A stretch of 64,000 nt of DNA, from assembly GCA_016707685.1 (NCBI GenBank), contig JADJHE010000003.1, positions 62,001 to 126,000 on the forward strand, read 5' to 3'. The translations under genes and the position numbers were made by a program. Each line of letters opens with the position of its first letter. Within the stretch, counting starts at the first letter, position 1. The notes beneath the pieces were generated by a model that saw only the letters and a list, made by a program, of their open reading frames with translations, searched no databases and was not told the DNA's origin. The stretch comes from Bacteroidota bacterium (lineage in GTDB: Bacteria; Bacteroidota; Bacteroidia; 2-12-FULL-35-15). Of the stretch, positions 45,854 to 55,355 are shown piece after piece.

Positions 45854-47858
45854 TGCTGTATATGCTTATTGTGTTGGGCAATGTTTTTATGTTCTCAATT
45901 GTGTTGCATTCTATTCCATTAAAATTGGTGTCAGCACAGTTGCAAGAAATCGTCAACAGGTTTGTTTTTTTATTAGTTAAAAAATTACCAGCTATCAATT
46001 TTGTAAATTCATAATACTTCGGATTAAAATCGTTTTCATAACCTTTAAAATCGAGCATACTTTTTATTGTAAAATCAGTTTGAGCTGCTGAAACTAGTTT
46101 CAAATCAAATCGCCATTCTGTATTGAGTTTAATTAATTCAATTCCATTTTCAAATGAGCCTTCAAAAAACAAATCGTTTGGATTAACTACTAATTTGTTA
46201 TTTGCAGTGATTGGTAGTTCTTTTTCAATGAACTCTCCATTGTTCATGGTTAATGTTGTAATGCTTTTTTGAGAAACAATCGTTAGGGCAGCTTTATTAT
46301 TTGTAAAAACAGAGGTTATGCTCGAAGCGGATCCCTTATCAAACCATTTTTTGGAAATACTTTTTTTCCCAGCAATAAATGGTTCCCATTGTTTATTTGA
46401 AAAACGAAACATTTGCCACATACCATTTTGGGTATCAATTACCAATAGTTCATCCGAACCATTTGCATCAAAATCGCCAGCAAGTAATTTATTTTTTGTT
46501 CCAAATACAGGTGTTGCAGAAACGCTTGCCTCCCATATAATCTCAAATGCATTGTTAGATGTATTGTATGCAACTATTTTTGCAGTAGTAGCATTTACAC
46601 AAAGTAACTCATCAACATTGTTTTTATCGTTTATAAAATCCCCTGCCATAAAAAGGTCATTGGAAGTAAAATTGTTTAATACCGATAAATTCACTTTTTG
46701 TTTGTTCAGATACTGAATAGGGAAGGGTGGCGTATTTTTTACAGGAACAAACGTTTTGTTGCTAATGGCATTTAAATCTACCAAGGATGGTATTCCTTTT
46801 CGTTCATTAGGGAAACCATATACAATTTCCAAATCATCAACAATTACATTTGTTTTGCCTTTGTTCCAGATGTTTATTTGAATTTTATTGTCGACAGATA
46901 ATTTTTCCGAAGGGATATTAAAAGAGGCATTTAGTTTTGTCCAGGTGTTGATAGGGAATTCGGAGTTTTCTGTACTTTTTCCTTCCCAAAAAATAGTTTC
47001 ATTATTTTTTTCATTTACTGAGGATGCTGTAATAACAAGATTGGGTTTTTCGGATGTCGGGTATACCCAAACGCTAGCAGAAACCTTTTTAAAGGGCACT
47101 GTAGCTATTTCTTTGATTGTTTTAACAATGCTTGGTCCATATTCATTTCCCCCTGTTAAATCAATTGCTTTTTTGCCAGAATGTGCTGTTGTTATCTTTA
47201 TGTTTTCTGCTCCTATAATTCCTTCTGAGCTTTCAAAGTCATAGAAAAAATTGCTGTTGGAGATGGAGGTTTTACCAATGATTTTAGTTGTTCCAAAAAT
47301 GTTTACTACAATGTCATCAATGTAAAACTCCTCTTTGGTTTTGTTCCAGGCATAGACACTTAACGTGTATTCTGGTTTTAAATATTCCGGTTTGATTTCA
47401 TAGGAATAGGCATTGTTATTCCATTTGTTGAGCGTATCTGATTGAAAAGGTTTGCCGTCCCAAAAAATATTTTTTTGTTCTTTGCCATTATCGATTGATA
47501 CAACCAATACAGCATCTTTAATTTTTTGTATGCTGAATGATTTTACATCAACGGTGATTTTTTGTATGCCACTAAAGGAAGGAATTTCACTTAAGATTTT
47601 TGTAAACGAAACTCCAAATTCAACATCTTTTGATAGTTTATTGGAAAGCTTTCCGGATGAAAATTGTTCGGATGAAATCCTTCCATCGAGTAGATTTTCC
47701 ATATCAATTGTTTCGCTAAATAATTTAGTGAAAACAATGGAGTCTTTTACAGAAATACTATCTGTATTTTGAGTGGTAGTAGATTCAGAATGATTGCTAC
47801 AGGCAGCCAGTGTTAAAATAAAAATAACGAGAATAACTGGATGCACGAAGCGTAGCAT
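45840..47858 (-). CDS. Lipoprotein with two IDD beta-sandwich domains and FG-GAP/VCBS-like propeller
   Basis: A 672-aa lipoprotein with signal MLRFVHPVILVIFILTLAAC. Two beta-sandwich units follow: the first (about 45-185) contains KNIFWDGKPF and ends TLSVYAWNKTKEEFYIDDIVVNI; the second (about 195-350) contains AHSGKKAIDL and ETIFWEGKS and ends KIQINIWNKGKTNVIVDDLEIVY. Residues about 390-672 have FG-GAP/VCBS-like repeats (FMAGDFINDKNNVDELLCVN, LLAGDFDANGSDELLVIDT, LIAGNFLTNKKTNLLTI), probably a beta-propeller. No catalytic site is evident, so glycan binding is the best guess. It starts 11 nt after the small lipoprotein gene and overlaps the GH16-like gene. Confidence 0.7.
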   Translation of the reverse strand: MLRFVHPVILVIFILTLAACSNHSESTTTQNTDSISVKDSIVFTKLFSETIDMENLLDGRISSEQFSSGKLSNKLSKDVEFGVSFTKILSEIPSFSGIQKITVDVKSFSIQKIKDAVLVVSIDNGKEQKNIFWDGKPFQSDTLNKWNNNAYSYEIKPEYLKPEYTLSVYAWNKTKEEFYIDDIVVNIFGTTKIIGKTSISNSNFFYDFESSEGIIGAENIKITTAHSGKKAIDLTGGNEYGPSIVKTIKEIATVPFKKVSASVWVYPTSEKPNLVITASSVNEKNNETIFWEGKSTENSEFPINTWTKLNASFNIPSEKLSVDNKIQINIWNKGKTNVIVDDLEIVYGFPNERKGIPSLVDLNAISNKTFVPVKNTPPFPIQYLNKQKVNLSVLNNFTSNDLFMAGDFINDKNNVDELLCVNATTAKIVAYNTSNNAFEIIWEASVSATPVFGTKNKLLAGDFDANGSDELLVIDTQNGMWQMFRFSNKQWEPFIAGKKSISKKWFDKGSASSITSVFTNNKAALTIVSQKSITTLTMNNGEFIEKELPITANNKLVVNPNDLFFEGSFENGIELIKLNTEWRFDLKLVSAAQTDFTIKSMLDFKGYENDFNPKYYEFTKLIAGNFLTNKKTNLLTISCNCADTNFNGIECNTIENIKTLPNTISIYSIENK

Positions 47859-47869
47859 ATTGTTTTAAA

Positions 47870-48421
47870 TTAATAAAAAGTTACAGAAAAGTCGTCCAGC
47901 AATATTTCTTCTTTTGATGTATTCCAGATATACAGTTTAATAAAATGGTCTGGATTAATAGCCGAAGGAAGTTTAAATCCATCTTTTACTTCTATCCATT
48001 TGTTTACTTCTTTTGCCTTTTCATTTACAATGTTTCCTGCCCAAAAAATATTTTTCCCAGCAATATCATCAATACTTACTACTGACTTTGCCGTAGCAGC
48101 AGCATTTTTTAGATATATCCAATACGTATAGGAAACTGAATCAAATTTTTCTTTGCTAATTGCACTTACGGGTTTCATTAATCCAAGGCTGTATAAATTA
48201 GCGGAATCAATTACAGAAACATGTTTTCCAGAATGTGCATTTGACGATTCTTTGATGTTGTACAATGGACCCCATTCTTCAGGTTCGGTAGAGTTTGTAA
48301 AACTTGCTTTAGGAGTTAATACTACTGGCTCTTGTTTTGGTTTTTCTTCTTCTTTGCAGGAATATAAAGATACCAATGCTAAACTAATAGCAAGGAGTTT
48401 GGTGGTGTAATTAAATTGCAT
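47870..48421 (-). CDS. Small lipoprotein made of one IDD beta-sandwich domain
   Basis: A 183-aa lipoprotein with signal MQFNYTTKLLAISLALVSLYSC followed by an acidic KEEEKPKQE linker. Residues about 40-183 are one beta-sandwich: NAHSGKHVSV, YTYWIYLKNAAATAKSVV, KNIFWAGN, NKWIEVKDGFKLP and the end FIKLYIWNTSKEEILLDDFSVTF. It is essentially the isolated form of the unit found at the C-termini of the nearby membrane glycosyltransferase-like proteins. Its ATG lies inside the end of the ABC ATPase gene (11-nt overlap), so the two are translated from one message. Confidence 0.7.
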   Translation of the reverse strand: MQFNYTTKLLAISLALVSLYSCKEEEKPKQEPVVLTPKASFTNSTEPEEWGPLYNIKESSNAHSGKHVSVIDSANLYSLGLMKPVSAISKEKFDSVSYTYWIYLKNAAATAKSVVSIDDIAGKNIFWAGNIVNEKAKEVNKWIEVKDGFKLPSAINPDHFIKLYIWNTSKEEILLDDFSVTFY

Positions 48422-50216
48422 GATATGTTTTCTTTTTGTCGATGGAAGCTTTTATATCTTCAAGTTGACCTTTTGGAATAGCTCCAATTAGTTTTTTAGT
48501 GTATTCCGTTTGAGGGTTATTATAGATTTCATCTGCATCACCCATTTCTTCAATCTTGCCTTTGTTCATTACAACCATACGGTCGCTCATAAATTTCACA
48601 ACCGATAAATCATGTGAAATAAAAATATAGGTAAAATCGAATTCGCGTTTTAGTTCATTTAATAAATTAAGTACTTGTGCTTGAACAGAAACGTCAAGTG
48701 CAGAAACCGATTCATCACAAATGATAAATTTAGGACGTAATGCCAATGCGCGGGCAATGCAAATACGTTGGCGCTGACCGCCAGAAAATTCATGTGGGTA
48801 ACGGTAAAAATGACTTTCGTTCATGTTTACACGTTGCAATAGCTCGATTACTCTTTCTTTTCTAGCTTTATCATTTTCTAAAATACCATGTACTTGCATT
48901 GGTTCCATGATGGCTTGTCCAATGGTAATACGAGGATTTAGAGAAGAGTATGGATCTTGAAAAATAATTTGAATGTCTTTTCTTAGCTCGCGCATTTCAG
49001 TTGCGCCAAGGGTAGTGATATTGCTTCCGTTAAAAAGGACTTCGCCTCCCGTTGGTTCAATTAATCGTAATACCGTTCTACCCAATGTTGTTTTACCACA
49101 GCCCGATTCACCCACTAAACCTAGTGTTTCTCCTGGATATACATCAAAGCTAACATCATCCACAGCTTTTACAAAATCTTTTGCTTTACCAAACATTCCC
49201 TTTTTAATTGGGAAATAGGTTTGTAAGTTTTTGATGCTTAGAATGGGGGCTTTTGAATAAAGTTTTTTATGAGCGATAACTCGTTCTTCCTTTGTAACAA
49301 CCAGCTTTTCGGTAACATCAGCAACCGATTGCGTGCTTTCAATCATCTCTCCATTTTCATTCGTTTTCATAAAATCGGCTACAGTTGGTAACCAATGCAA
49401 ACGTTTGTTCAATGGTGGTCGGCAAGCTAACAGCCCTTTTGTATAAGGATGTTGAGGGTTTGAAAAAATTTCAAGTACGGTTCCTTGTTCAACAATTTTC
49501 CCTTTGTACATCACAACTACTTTGTCGGCCAGTTCCGCAATTACACCCAAATCATGTGTAATAAACATGATGCCCATTTCGTGTTCGCGTTGCAATTTCA
49601 ACATCAAATCTAAAATAGTGGCTTGGACAGTAACATCCAATGCAGTAGTAGGCTCATCGGCAATCAATATATTGGGTTGGCAACTCATTGCCATTGCAAT
49701 CATTACACGTTGTTTTTGTCCGCCCGAAATTTGATGCGGATAACTATCAAAAATAGCTTCTGGACGAGGGAGTTGCACTTCGTTGAAGAGTGCAATTGTT
49801 TTGTCTTTTGCTTCTTTTTTTGTGCATTTTTGATGCAACAAAATGGCTTCCATTACTTGGTCACCACAAGTATAAACAGGATTCAAAGAGGTCATTGGTT
49901 CCTGAAAAATCATCGCAATTTCGTTTCCACGCAATTGTCGCATTTCTTTTTCGGATAATTGAACCAAATCAATAGGACCTTTGTTTTTAGAATGATAAAT
50001 GATTTCTCCGCCCGTAATTTTTCCTGGAGGATTAGGGATTAATCGCATGACAGAAAGGGAAGTAACTGATTTTCCGGATCCTGACTCTCCAACAATACCA
50101 ATGGTTTCTCCTTTTGATAGGGTAAAAGACATATCATTTACTGCTTTAACCGTTTCTTCTTCGGTACGGAATTCAGTAACTAAATTTTTTATTTCTAAGA
50201 GAGTTTCCTTTGCCAT
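48411..50216 (-). CDS. Double-NBD ABC transporter ATPase (Dpp/Opp/Gsi type)
   Basis: A 601-aa protein with two complete ABC ATPase halves. Half one: Walker A GESGSGKS, SGGQKQR signature, Walker B ILIADEPTTALDVTVQ, then HPYTKGLLACRPPL, the oligopeptide-transporter C-terminal motif. Half two: GESGCGKTT, IFQDPYSSLNP, SGGQRQRICIARAL, FIICDESVSALDVSVQ. This fused DppD-DppF / GsiA / YejF layout normally powers peptide or glutathione import with DppB/C-type permeases, none of which lie nearby. It is the first gene of an overlapping chain with three lipoproteins, which is unusual company. Confidence 0.92.
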   Translation of the reverse strand: MAKETLLEIKNLVTEFRTEEETVKAVNDMSFTLSKGETIGIVGESGSGKSVTSLSVMRLIPNPPGKITGGEIIYHSKNKGPIDLVQLSEKEMRQLRGNEIAMIFQEPMTSLNPVYTCGDQVMEAILLHQKCTKKEAKDKTIALFNEVQLPRPEAIFDSYPHQISGGQKQRVMIAMAMSCQPNILIADEPTTALDVTVQATILDLMLKLQREHEMGIMFITHDLGVIAELADKVVVMYKGKIVEQGTVLEIFSNPQHPYTKGLLACRPPLNKRLHWLPTVADFMKTNENGEMIESTQSVADVTEKLVVTKEERVIAHKKLYSKAPILSIKNLQTYFPIKKGMFGKAKDFVKAVDDVSFDVYPGETLGLVGESGCGKTTLGRTVLRLIEPTGGEVLFNGSNITTLGATEMRELRKDIQIIFQDPYSSLNPRITIGQAIMEPMQVHGILENDKARKERVIELLQRVNMNESHFYRYPHEFSGGQRQRICIARALALRPKFIICDESVSALDVSVQAQVLNLLNELKREFDFTYIFISHDLSVVKFMSDRMVVMNKGKIEEMGDADEIYNNPQTEYTKKLIGAIPKGQLEDIKASIDKKKTYHAI

Positions 50217-50325
50217 CTTTGTTTATTGGTTTTTCAAAGAGTGCTAAAAGTACATTTTGTTAGGCAATTATGCAAGCATTTTGCATGCTGAACGCTAAAA
50301 TAGCATTCTCAAAAAAGAAGGGGGC

Positions 50326-50862
50326 TTAATTTTTATCTGGATAAATCCAGATAGATATTTTTCCAGGATTATTCTCTACTGTAAAATCGGCACTTTCGTC
50401 ACTTAAATTGATTCGAACATCACCATATTTCGCAGATTTAACAGTCCATACAGCAAAACCCATATGGTCTTCGCAAACACCATAATGCAAATCAAAATAT
50501 TTTTTAAAGTTATTGTATACTTCCTCTGTTTTGCTCGAATTGTTTATGAAAATATCCGATTGAATTTCATTTAGTGCTTTTTCTTCAAAGTTATACGCAA
50601 CATTGTATGTTCCCAATGTATCAATAGAATATTCATAATACAAATAATTTTCATCCGATTCTATTGGCGGGACTTTTTCGGTTTTTTGGATCGTATCAAA
50701 TGCATCTCCCAATGAAAAACCACGGAAAGCACCTTCATCACTTTGCATTACATTTTCTAACACAGGTCCATATTCAGCAAGTTTCGACTTTGGACTAGTG
50801 CAAGAAAAAATAGAAAGTAGCAAAAGAAAGCAGCTTACTGCAATTATTGATTTTGTTTTCAT
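50326..50862 (-). CDS. Lipoprotein of unknown function
   Basis: A 178-aa protein with a lipoprotein signal (MKTKSIIAVSCFLLLLSIFSC, lipid Cys about residue 21). No family recognised. The body is a small alpha/beta domain with FRGFSLGDAFDTIQKTE, a segment reminiscent of periplasmic BamE/SmpA-like short domains, and YYEYSIDTLGTYNVAYNF. The frame extends seven codons upstream, but the ATG at 50862 starts the signal. It stands between the exonuclease gene and the ABC ATPase gene, all on the minus strand. Confidence 0.6.
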   Translation of the reverse strand: MKTKSIIAVSCFLLLLSIFSCTSPKSKLAEYGPVLENVMQSDEGAFRGFSLGDAFDTIQKTEKVPPIESDENYLYYEYSIDTLGTYNVAYNFEEKALNEIQSDIFINNSSKTEEVYNNFKKYFDLHYGVCEDHMGFAVWTVKSAKYGDVRINLSDESADFTVENNPGKISIWIYPDKN

Positions 50863-50898
50863 GTGATAGAATGTATTTAGCACTATTTTAAAAATGTT

Positions 50899-51597
50899 TT
50901 ATGTAATTACAACTTGTTTTTCCTCAATCAACGGCTCTCCCATAAAACGTAATAATAATCGTGCAACGGTTAATACATCTTTCTGACAATAGGTAACAAT
51001 GCGTTGTATGTTTTTTTCTTCCCAATATACTCTTGCTACATCGCTTCCATCAATATCATCTTTTGGTGTTGGTATATTGAAAATATGTGCTAATAAATTT
51101 AATGATGTAAAATTTTTATAGTCGCCAAATTTCCATAATTCCATTGTATCAATGTGCTGAACTTCCCAAGGTTTTTTGCCTGCAAGATTTAATGTTTTTG
51201 GTAGTTTAACACCATTAATTAACATTCTTCGACATAAAAATGGAAAATCAAATTCTTTTCCATTGTGCGCACAAAGTAAATGTTCTTTTCTGTTAAAGTG
51301 TTTATTTAATAATCCAGCAAAATCTTTTAATAATTGTTTTTCATCTTCATGATAAAACGATTTTATTCGAAATTCTTTCTCATTAAAAAAACCAACAGAA
51401 ATACAAATCACTTTTGCAAATTCAGCATATACTCCAGCCTTTTTGTATTGACTTTCGGGGCTTTCGCTTGTTGAATACCTGAATTTTGAATCCCATAACT
51501 GGCGGATGTTTTCACTTAAATCATTGTATTTGTAAATGACGGGAGCAGTTTCTACATCTAAAAATAAAATGTTTGATAATTTATAATTTTCAAGCAT
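50899..51597 (-). CDS. Predicted PolB-like 3'-5' exonuclease
   Basis: A 232-aa DnaQ-fold nuclease. Exo I is ILFLDVETAP with Asp14 and Glu16, Exo II is LLCAHNGKEFDFPFLCRRM, and Exo III is VTYCQKDVLTVARLLLRF with the final Asp. This matches the family of predicted 3'-5' exonucleases related to the exonuclease domain of PolB that is widespread in Bacteroidota. Its substrate (DNA repair intermediates or RNA) is untested. It lies 17 nt after the phoH-like gene, probably in one operon. Confidence 0.87.
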   Translation of the reverse strand: MLENYKLSNILFLDVETAPVIYKYNDLSENIRQLWDSKFRYSTSESPESQYKKAGVYAEFAKVICISVGFFNEKEFRIKSFYHEDEKQLLKDFAGLLNKHFNRKEHLLCAHNGKEFDFPFLCRRMLINGVKLPKTLNLAGKKPWEVQHIDTMELWKFGDYKNFTSLNLLAHIFNIPTPKDDIDGSDVARVYWEEKNIQRIVTYCQKDVLTVARLLLRFMGEPLIEEKQVVIT

Positions 51598-51614
51598 ATT
51601 ATTTAGTTATAATT

Positions 51615-52952
51615 TTATAAAAATTCATTCGCCAAGTTTGCAAGTTCAGAACGCTCGCCTCTTTCAAGTGTTATGTGTGCATACAAAGCCTGGTCTTTCA
51701 ATTTGTCTATTAAGTACGATAATCCATTACTTTGGGTATCCAAGTATGGCGTATCAATTTGATAAATATCACCAGTAAAAATAATTTTTGTGTTTTCTCC
51801 TGCACGTGAAATAACTGTTTTCACTTCATGCGGGGTTAAATTTTGCGCTTCATCAACAATAAAAAACACATTCGACAAACTTCTTCCACGTATGTAAGCT
51901 AAAGGACAAACAACCAATTTTTCATGTTCTACCATTTCACTGATTTGTTTGTATTCTTTGTCTTTTTCGTTGAATAAATTTTTAATGTACTTTAAATTAT
52001 CCCACAACGGTTCCATGTAGGGATTTAATTTCGATTTTATATCACCTGGTAAATAACCAATGTCTTTATTGCTTAGCGGAACAATTGGTCGAGCCAAATA
52101 TATTTGATGAAAATTTCTTCGTTGCTCCAGTGCTCCAGCCAATGATAACAATGTTTTTCCGGTACCAGCAACTCCTTGAATAGAAACCAATTTGATATCG
52201 GGATTCATGATGGCATCCAATGCAAATGCCTGTTCGGCATTGCGAGGGTTTACTCCAAATGCTGTTACTTTTTTAACGCGTTCAATTACATCTTTGTTCG
52301 GACTGTAGGATGCAAGAACAGATTTAGAGCCATTTTTAAGGGTATAAAAATGATTGGATGGCGGCTTTTGCTTTTTTAATAATTTTGCTGGATCACAAAA
52401 TCCTTTTTCATAAATCTCATTAATTACTTCTGTTGGCACTTTTTGGATTTCACTACGTCCAGTATAAAGTTGTTCGTTAACATCTTTAATTTTCCCTGTT
52501 TCATAATCCTCAGCAGTTAAGTTAAGCGATTTGGCTTTGATACGAAGGTTGATATCCTTCGTTACCATAATAACTTTTCTTTTCGGATTGTTTTCGGCAA
52601 CATACATTGCCGTATTTAAAATACGATGATCACCTTTACGTTCTCCAAAAACTTTTTCGGCATCAATTTTAGAATTTTGATGCATTTCAATTTTTATCAT
52701 ACCATGACCTTTGCCATTGATATTGATCCAATCTTGTAAGGTATGTCCGTTAGATATTTTGTCGATGTAGCGCGAAAACTCACGTGCAGAAAAATTCTTG
52801 GTATCATTGCCCTTCTTAAAATTATCGAGCTCTTCAAGAACTGTAATTGGAATTACGACATCGTGTTCTTTAAAATTTTTTACCGCCATGTGGTCGTAAA
52901 TAATTACCGATGTATCAAGAACGAAAATCTTTTTCTCTATTTCTTTCGCCAT
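51615..52952 (-). CDS. PhoH2-type ATPase: PIN domain fused to PhoH
   Basis: A 445-aa protein. Residues 1-140 form a PIN nuclease domain (KKIFVLDTSVIIYD, VVIPITVLEELDNFK, VIMVTKDINLRIKA) with the usual acidic residues. The PhoH ATPase domain holds Walker A GVAGTGKTLLSLAGA at about 245-260 and Walker B NVFFIVDEAQNLTPHEVK. PhoH2 proteins act as RNA helicase/RNases in mycobacteria. The neighbouring exonuclease gene suggests a nucleic-acid processing pair. Confidence 0.92.
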   Translation of the reverse strand: MAKEIEKKIFVLDTSVIIYDHMAVKNFKEHDVVIPITVLEELDNFKKGNDTKNFSAREFSRYIDKISNGHTLQDWININGKGHGMIKIEMHQNSKIDAEKVFGERKGDHRILNTAMYVAENNPKRKVIMVTKDINLRIKAKSLNLTAEDYETGKIKDVNEQLYTGRSEIQKVPTEVINEIYEKGFCDPAKLLKKQKPPSNHFYTLKNGSKSVLASYSPNKDVIERVKKVTAFGVNPRNAEQAFALDAIMNPDIKLVSIQGVAGTGKTLLSLAGALEQRRNFHQIYLARPIVPLSNKDIGYLPGDIKSKLNPYMEPLWDNLKYIKNLFNEKDKEYKQISEMVEHEKLVVCPLAYIRGRSLSNVFFIVDEAQNLTPHEVKTVISRAGENTKIIFTGDIYQIDTPYLDTQSNGLSYLIDKLKDQALYAHITLERGERSELANLANEFL

Positions 52953-53123
52953 AAACAGAACGTAGTTTAGAATTGTTTTGATAAAACTATAAAATTCAAA
53001 GGCTAAAACACAATAAATACTAATAAAGTAATGAACATGATTTTGTTGAAACAGAAATCAAAAGGAGTATACTATTTGTTTTGTAGGAGAAATGCTAATT
53101 CTAGAAGGCTATTAAGCGGCTAT

Positions 53124-54566
53124 TTACTTTTTCTTTAGCACTCGTTCAATGTATTTTTCGGTAGGTAATAGAGACTCTTGTATTCTTTTTGCATAATGGA
53201 TGCTATCAAGTATTTCTTTTTGCTTTTCCTCAACAAGTGTTTTTTGCATTTCTACTTCTTCTTTTTGCAAAGCAATGATTTCATTTGCTTTTTGTTTTTG
53301 CTTGTAACCTCGGTAGATATAAACAGAAAACAGGAGCAGTAATGCAATTCCAAGAAGTAAATAATTTCTTTGTGTGGCTTGCTTTTCGGCTATTGTTGAT
53401 TGTTTTAAGATTTCTGCATCTTTTAAAATGATAGCCTTGTCTTTTTGTGCCGATTCAAATTTTTTGTCCATCTCTGCAAGTTGTTTGGACGTACTCTCAT
53501 TCAAAAGACTGTCTTTGTATTTTGTGAATAACAGATAATTCTCGTACGCCAACTTGTAATCGCCCTTTTTAGCATAGGTATTTGCAAGCAGTTCATAGGC
53601 ATATTTAATATTATCTAAGCCTTTCACTTCCAAAGCCATGTTTAAGCTTTTTGTTTGCCATTCAATGGCTTTTGGATAATCGCCCAACTCAGTATACACA
53701 CTTCCAATGTTGTCGTATGCATACATGAGTCCACCTGTATTGTTTAGTCTTTTATAAATGTCATGCGATTTCATAAAATATTCCAATGCCTTTCTTAAAT
53801 CCTTTTCATTATACGCTGTAATAGCCATCCAGGTGTATAGGTTCGACAGTCCATTATCATAATTTTTGCTCAGGTATAATTTTTCGGCTTCTGTATAACA
53901 TTTCTTTGCTTCAGCAAAATTTTTATTTAAATCGTGTATAATACCAACAGCAGTTGTTAAGTTTGCAATGTCTATTGTTCTGTTTAGGCCTTTGTATATT
54001 TCTAAAGACTTTTTGTAACATTCCATTGCTTTGTCAATCCTTCCCATGTCTTTATACATGGTTCCCATCGAATAATTAACACCTGCAATACCCTCTTCTG
54101 ATTTTATTTGTTCGTAAATGCTGAGTGCTTTTTGGAAATAGGTCAAGGCTTCTTTCAGATTCCCTTTGTATTTAAATGCTTCGCCAATAACCTTGTTTAG
54201 CTCCGCTGCTCGTGAATAATCTCCTGTTTTGACGAAGATATTGCAAGCTTTTGTATAACAGCTAATCGCAGAGTCATACGCAGATACGTCCTCTGCTAAA
54301 TAGCCTAAATAAGTATACGATACTCCAAGTCCTTTTTGATAGTTTATTTTAAGGCTTAAAGCATTTGCTTTTAATAAATAGTGAATGGAGGAGTCTTGAT
54401 TAATAAATTCATATTCCTTGCCAATTGAGTTATAACAATTAACAATAGTCGTATCTGCTTTAGATGTAATAATTGACCTTTTAAGTGAATCAATTTTTTG
54501 ATTCTCTGCAATAATTACCGAGGTAAAACCAAGTAATAATAAAAACGAAAAAATATATTTTAGCAT
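53124..54566 (-). CDS. TPR membrane sensor protein lacking its output domain (third of three)
   Basis: A 480-aa protein: signal peptide MLKYIFSFLLLLGFTSVIIA, about eight TPRs (residues 45-340), one helix (YLLLGIALLLLFSVYIYRGY, about 400-420) and a cytoplasmic coiled coil ending EEKQKEILDSIHYAKRIQES and LLPTEKYI. In Bacteroidota this coiled coil usually runs straight into a SpoIIE phosphatase, but here the protein ends seven residues later. A SpoIIE-type domain is encoded alone just upstream. The ATG at 54566 is preferred over 54578. Confidence 0.82.
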   Translation of the reverse strand: MLKYIFSFLLLLGFTSVIIAENQKIDSLKRSIITSKADTTIVNCYNSIGKEYEFINQDSSIHYLLKANALSLKINYQKGLGVSYTYLGYLAEDVSAYDSAISCYTKACNIFVKTGDYSRAAELNKVIGEAFKYKGNLKEALTYFQKALSIYEQIKSEEGIAGVNYSMGTMYKDMGRIDKAMECYKKSLEIYKGLNRTIDIANLTTAVGIIHDLNKNFAEAKKCYTEAEKLYLSKNYDNGLSNLYTWMAITAYNEKDLRKALEYFMKSHDIYKRLNNTGGLMYAYDNIGSVYTELGDYPKAIEWQTKSLNMALEVKGLDNIKYAYELLANTYAKKGDYKLAYENYLLFTKYKDSLLNESTSKQLAEMDKKFESAQKDKAIILKDAEILKQSTIAEKQATQRNYLLLGIALLLLFSVYIYRGYKQKQKANEIIALQKEEVEMQKTLVEEKQKEILDSIHYAKRIQESLLPTEKYIERVLKKK

Positions 54567-54635
54567 TTTCAAATGCAATGTTGGTTGAAATGCAATTGCT
54601 TGAATAATAAAGCTTTGTGGCTGTGTTGTTTAAAA

Positions 54636-55346
54636 TCAAATTTTTATTCCAATTACAAGAATGTCATCTACCTGCTCCAAGTTTCCCATCCATTTTTCAA
54701 TGGTTGTGCTTAATAATTGCTTTTGCTCTTCCATTGATTTGCTGCAATTTTTTAGCAATAAATCTTGTAACTGTTTATACTTGAATTTTTTCCCTTTTTC
54801 ACCACCAAATTGATCGGCATAACCATCAGTGAAAATGTAAATAGTATCGCCTTTTTGAAGTTGAATGCTTTGTAGTGTATAAGGTTCGTTTTCTTTTGGC
54901 GATTTACCTACAGGCATTTTATCGGGCTTAAATTCTATGACTGCACCATCTCTAATTAACCAAAGCGGGTTATTAGCAGCTGCAAAATCTAGCTTCATTT
55001 CTTCAAAATCAAATGCACAAAGAACGCAGTCCATTCCATCTTTACTTTCTTCCTCACTGCCTTCGGGATTTAATGATGCAATAATTCCTTTTCTTACATT
55101 ATCCAAGATGTCATTTGGTGCAATTAAGTTTTTCTCAATAATGGATTCATTGAGTTTCGAAACCGCCATCATGCTCATTAAAGCACCGGGTACCCCATGG
55201 CCTGTACAATCAGCTGCACTCATGTAAAAAATCTCTTTTTTGCTACCCAAATGTTTATGCGACAAAGCGTAATAAAAATCACCACTTACAATGTCTTTCG
55301 GTTTGTAAACGATAAAAAAAGGTTTGGTTTCTATTAATGTTTCCAT
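54636..55346 (-). CDS. Stand-alone SpoIIE-type serine phosphatase domain
   Basis: A 236-aa PP2C/SpoIIE phosphatase without a sensor part. It starts at the domain boundary: YKPKDIVSGDFYYAL, SAADCTGHGVPGALMSMM (metal-binding Asp), FAAANNPLWLI, IYIFTDGYADQFGG and VDDILVIGI at the end, all metal-site motifs present. Such enzymes dephosphorylate anti-sigma-factor antagonists or drive partner switching. It is in the same frame as the TPR gene before it, separated by a single TAA and three codons. It may serve all three adjacent TPR sensors in trans. Confidence 0.88.
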   Translation of the reverse strand: METLIETKPFFIVYKPKDIVSGDFYYALSHKHLGSKKEIFYMSAADCTGHGVPGALMSMMAVSKLNESIIEKNLIAPNDILDNVRKGIIASLNPEGSEEESKDGMDCVLCAFDFEEMKLDFAAANNPLWLIRDGAVIEFKPDKMPVGKSPKENEPYTLQSIQLQKGDTIYIFTDGYADQFGGEKGKKFKYKQLQDLLLKNCSKSMEEQKQLLSTTIEKWMGNLEQVDDILVIGIKI

Positions 55347-55355
55347 GTGTCTAAT

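Noticed and set aside
50265..50300. Palindromic GCAAGCATTTTGCATGC sequence before the ABC ATPase gene as an operator or terminator
   Set aside because: Only about 5 bp of stem and no T-run; too weak to support either.
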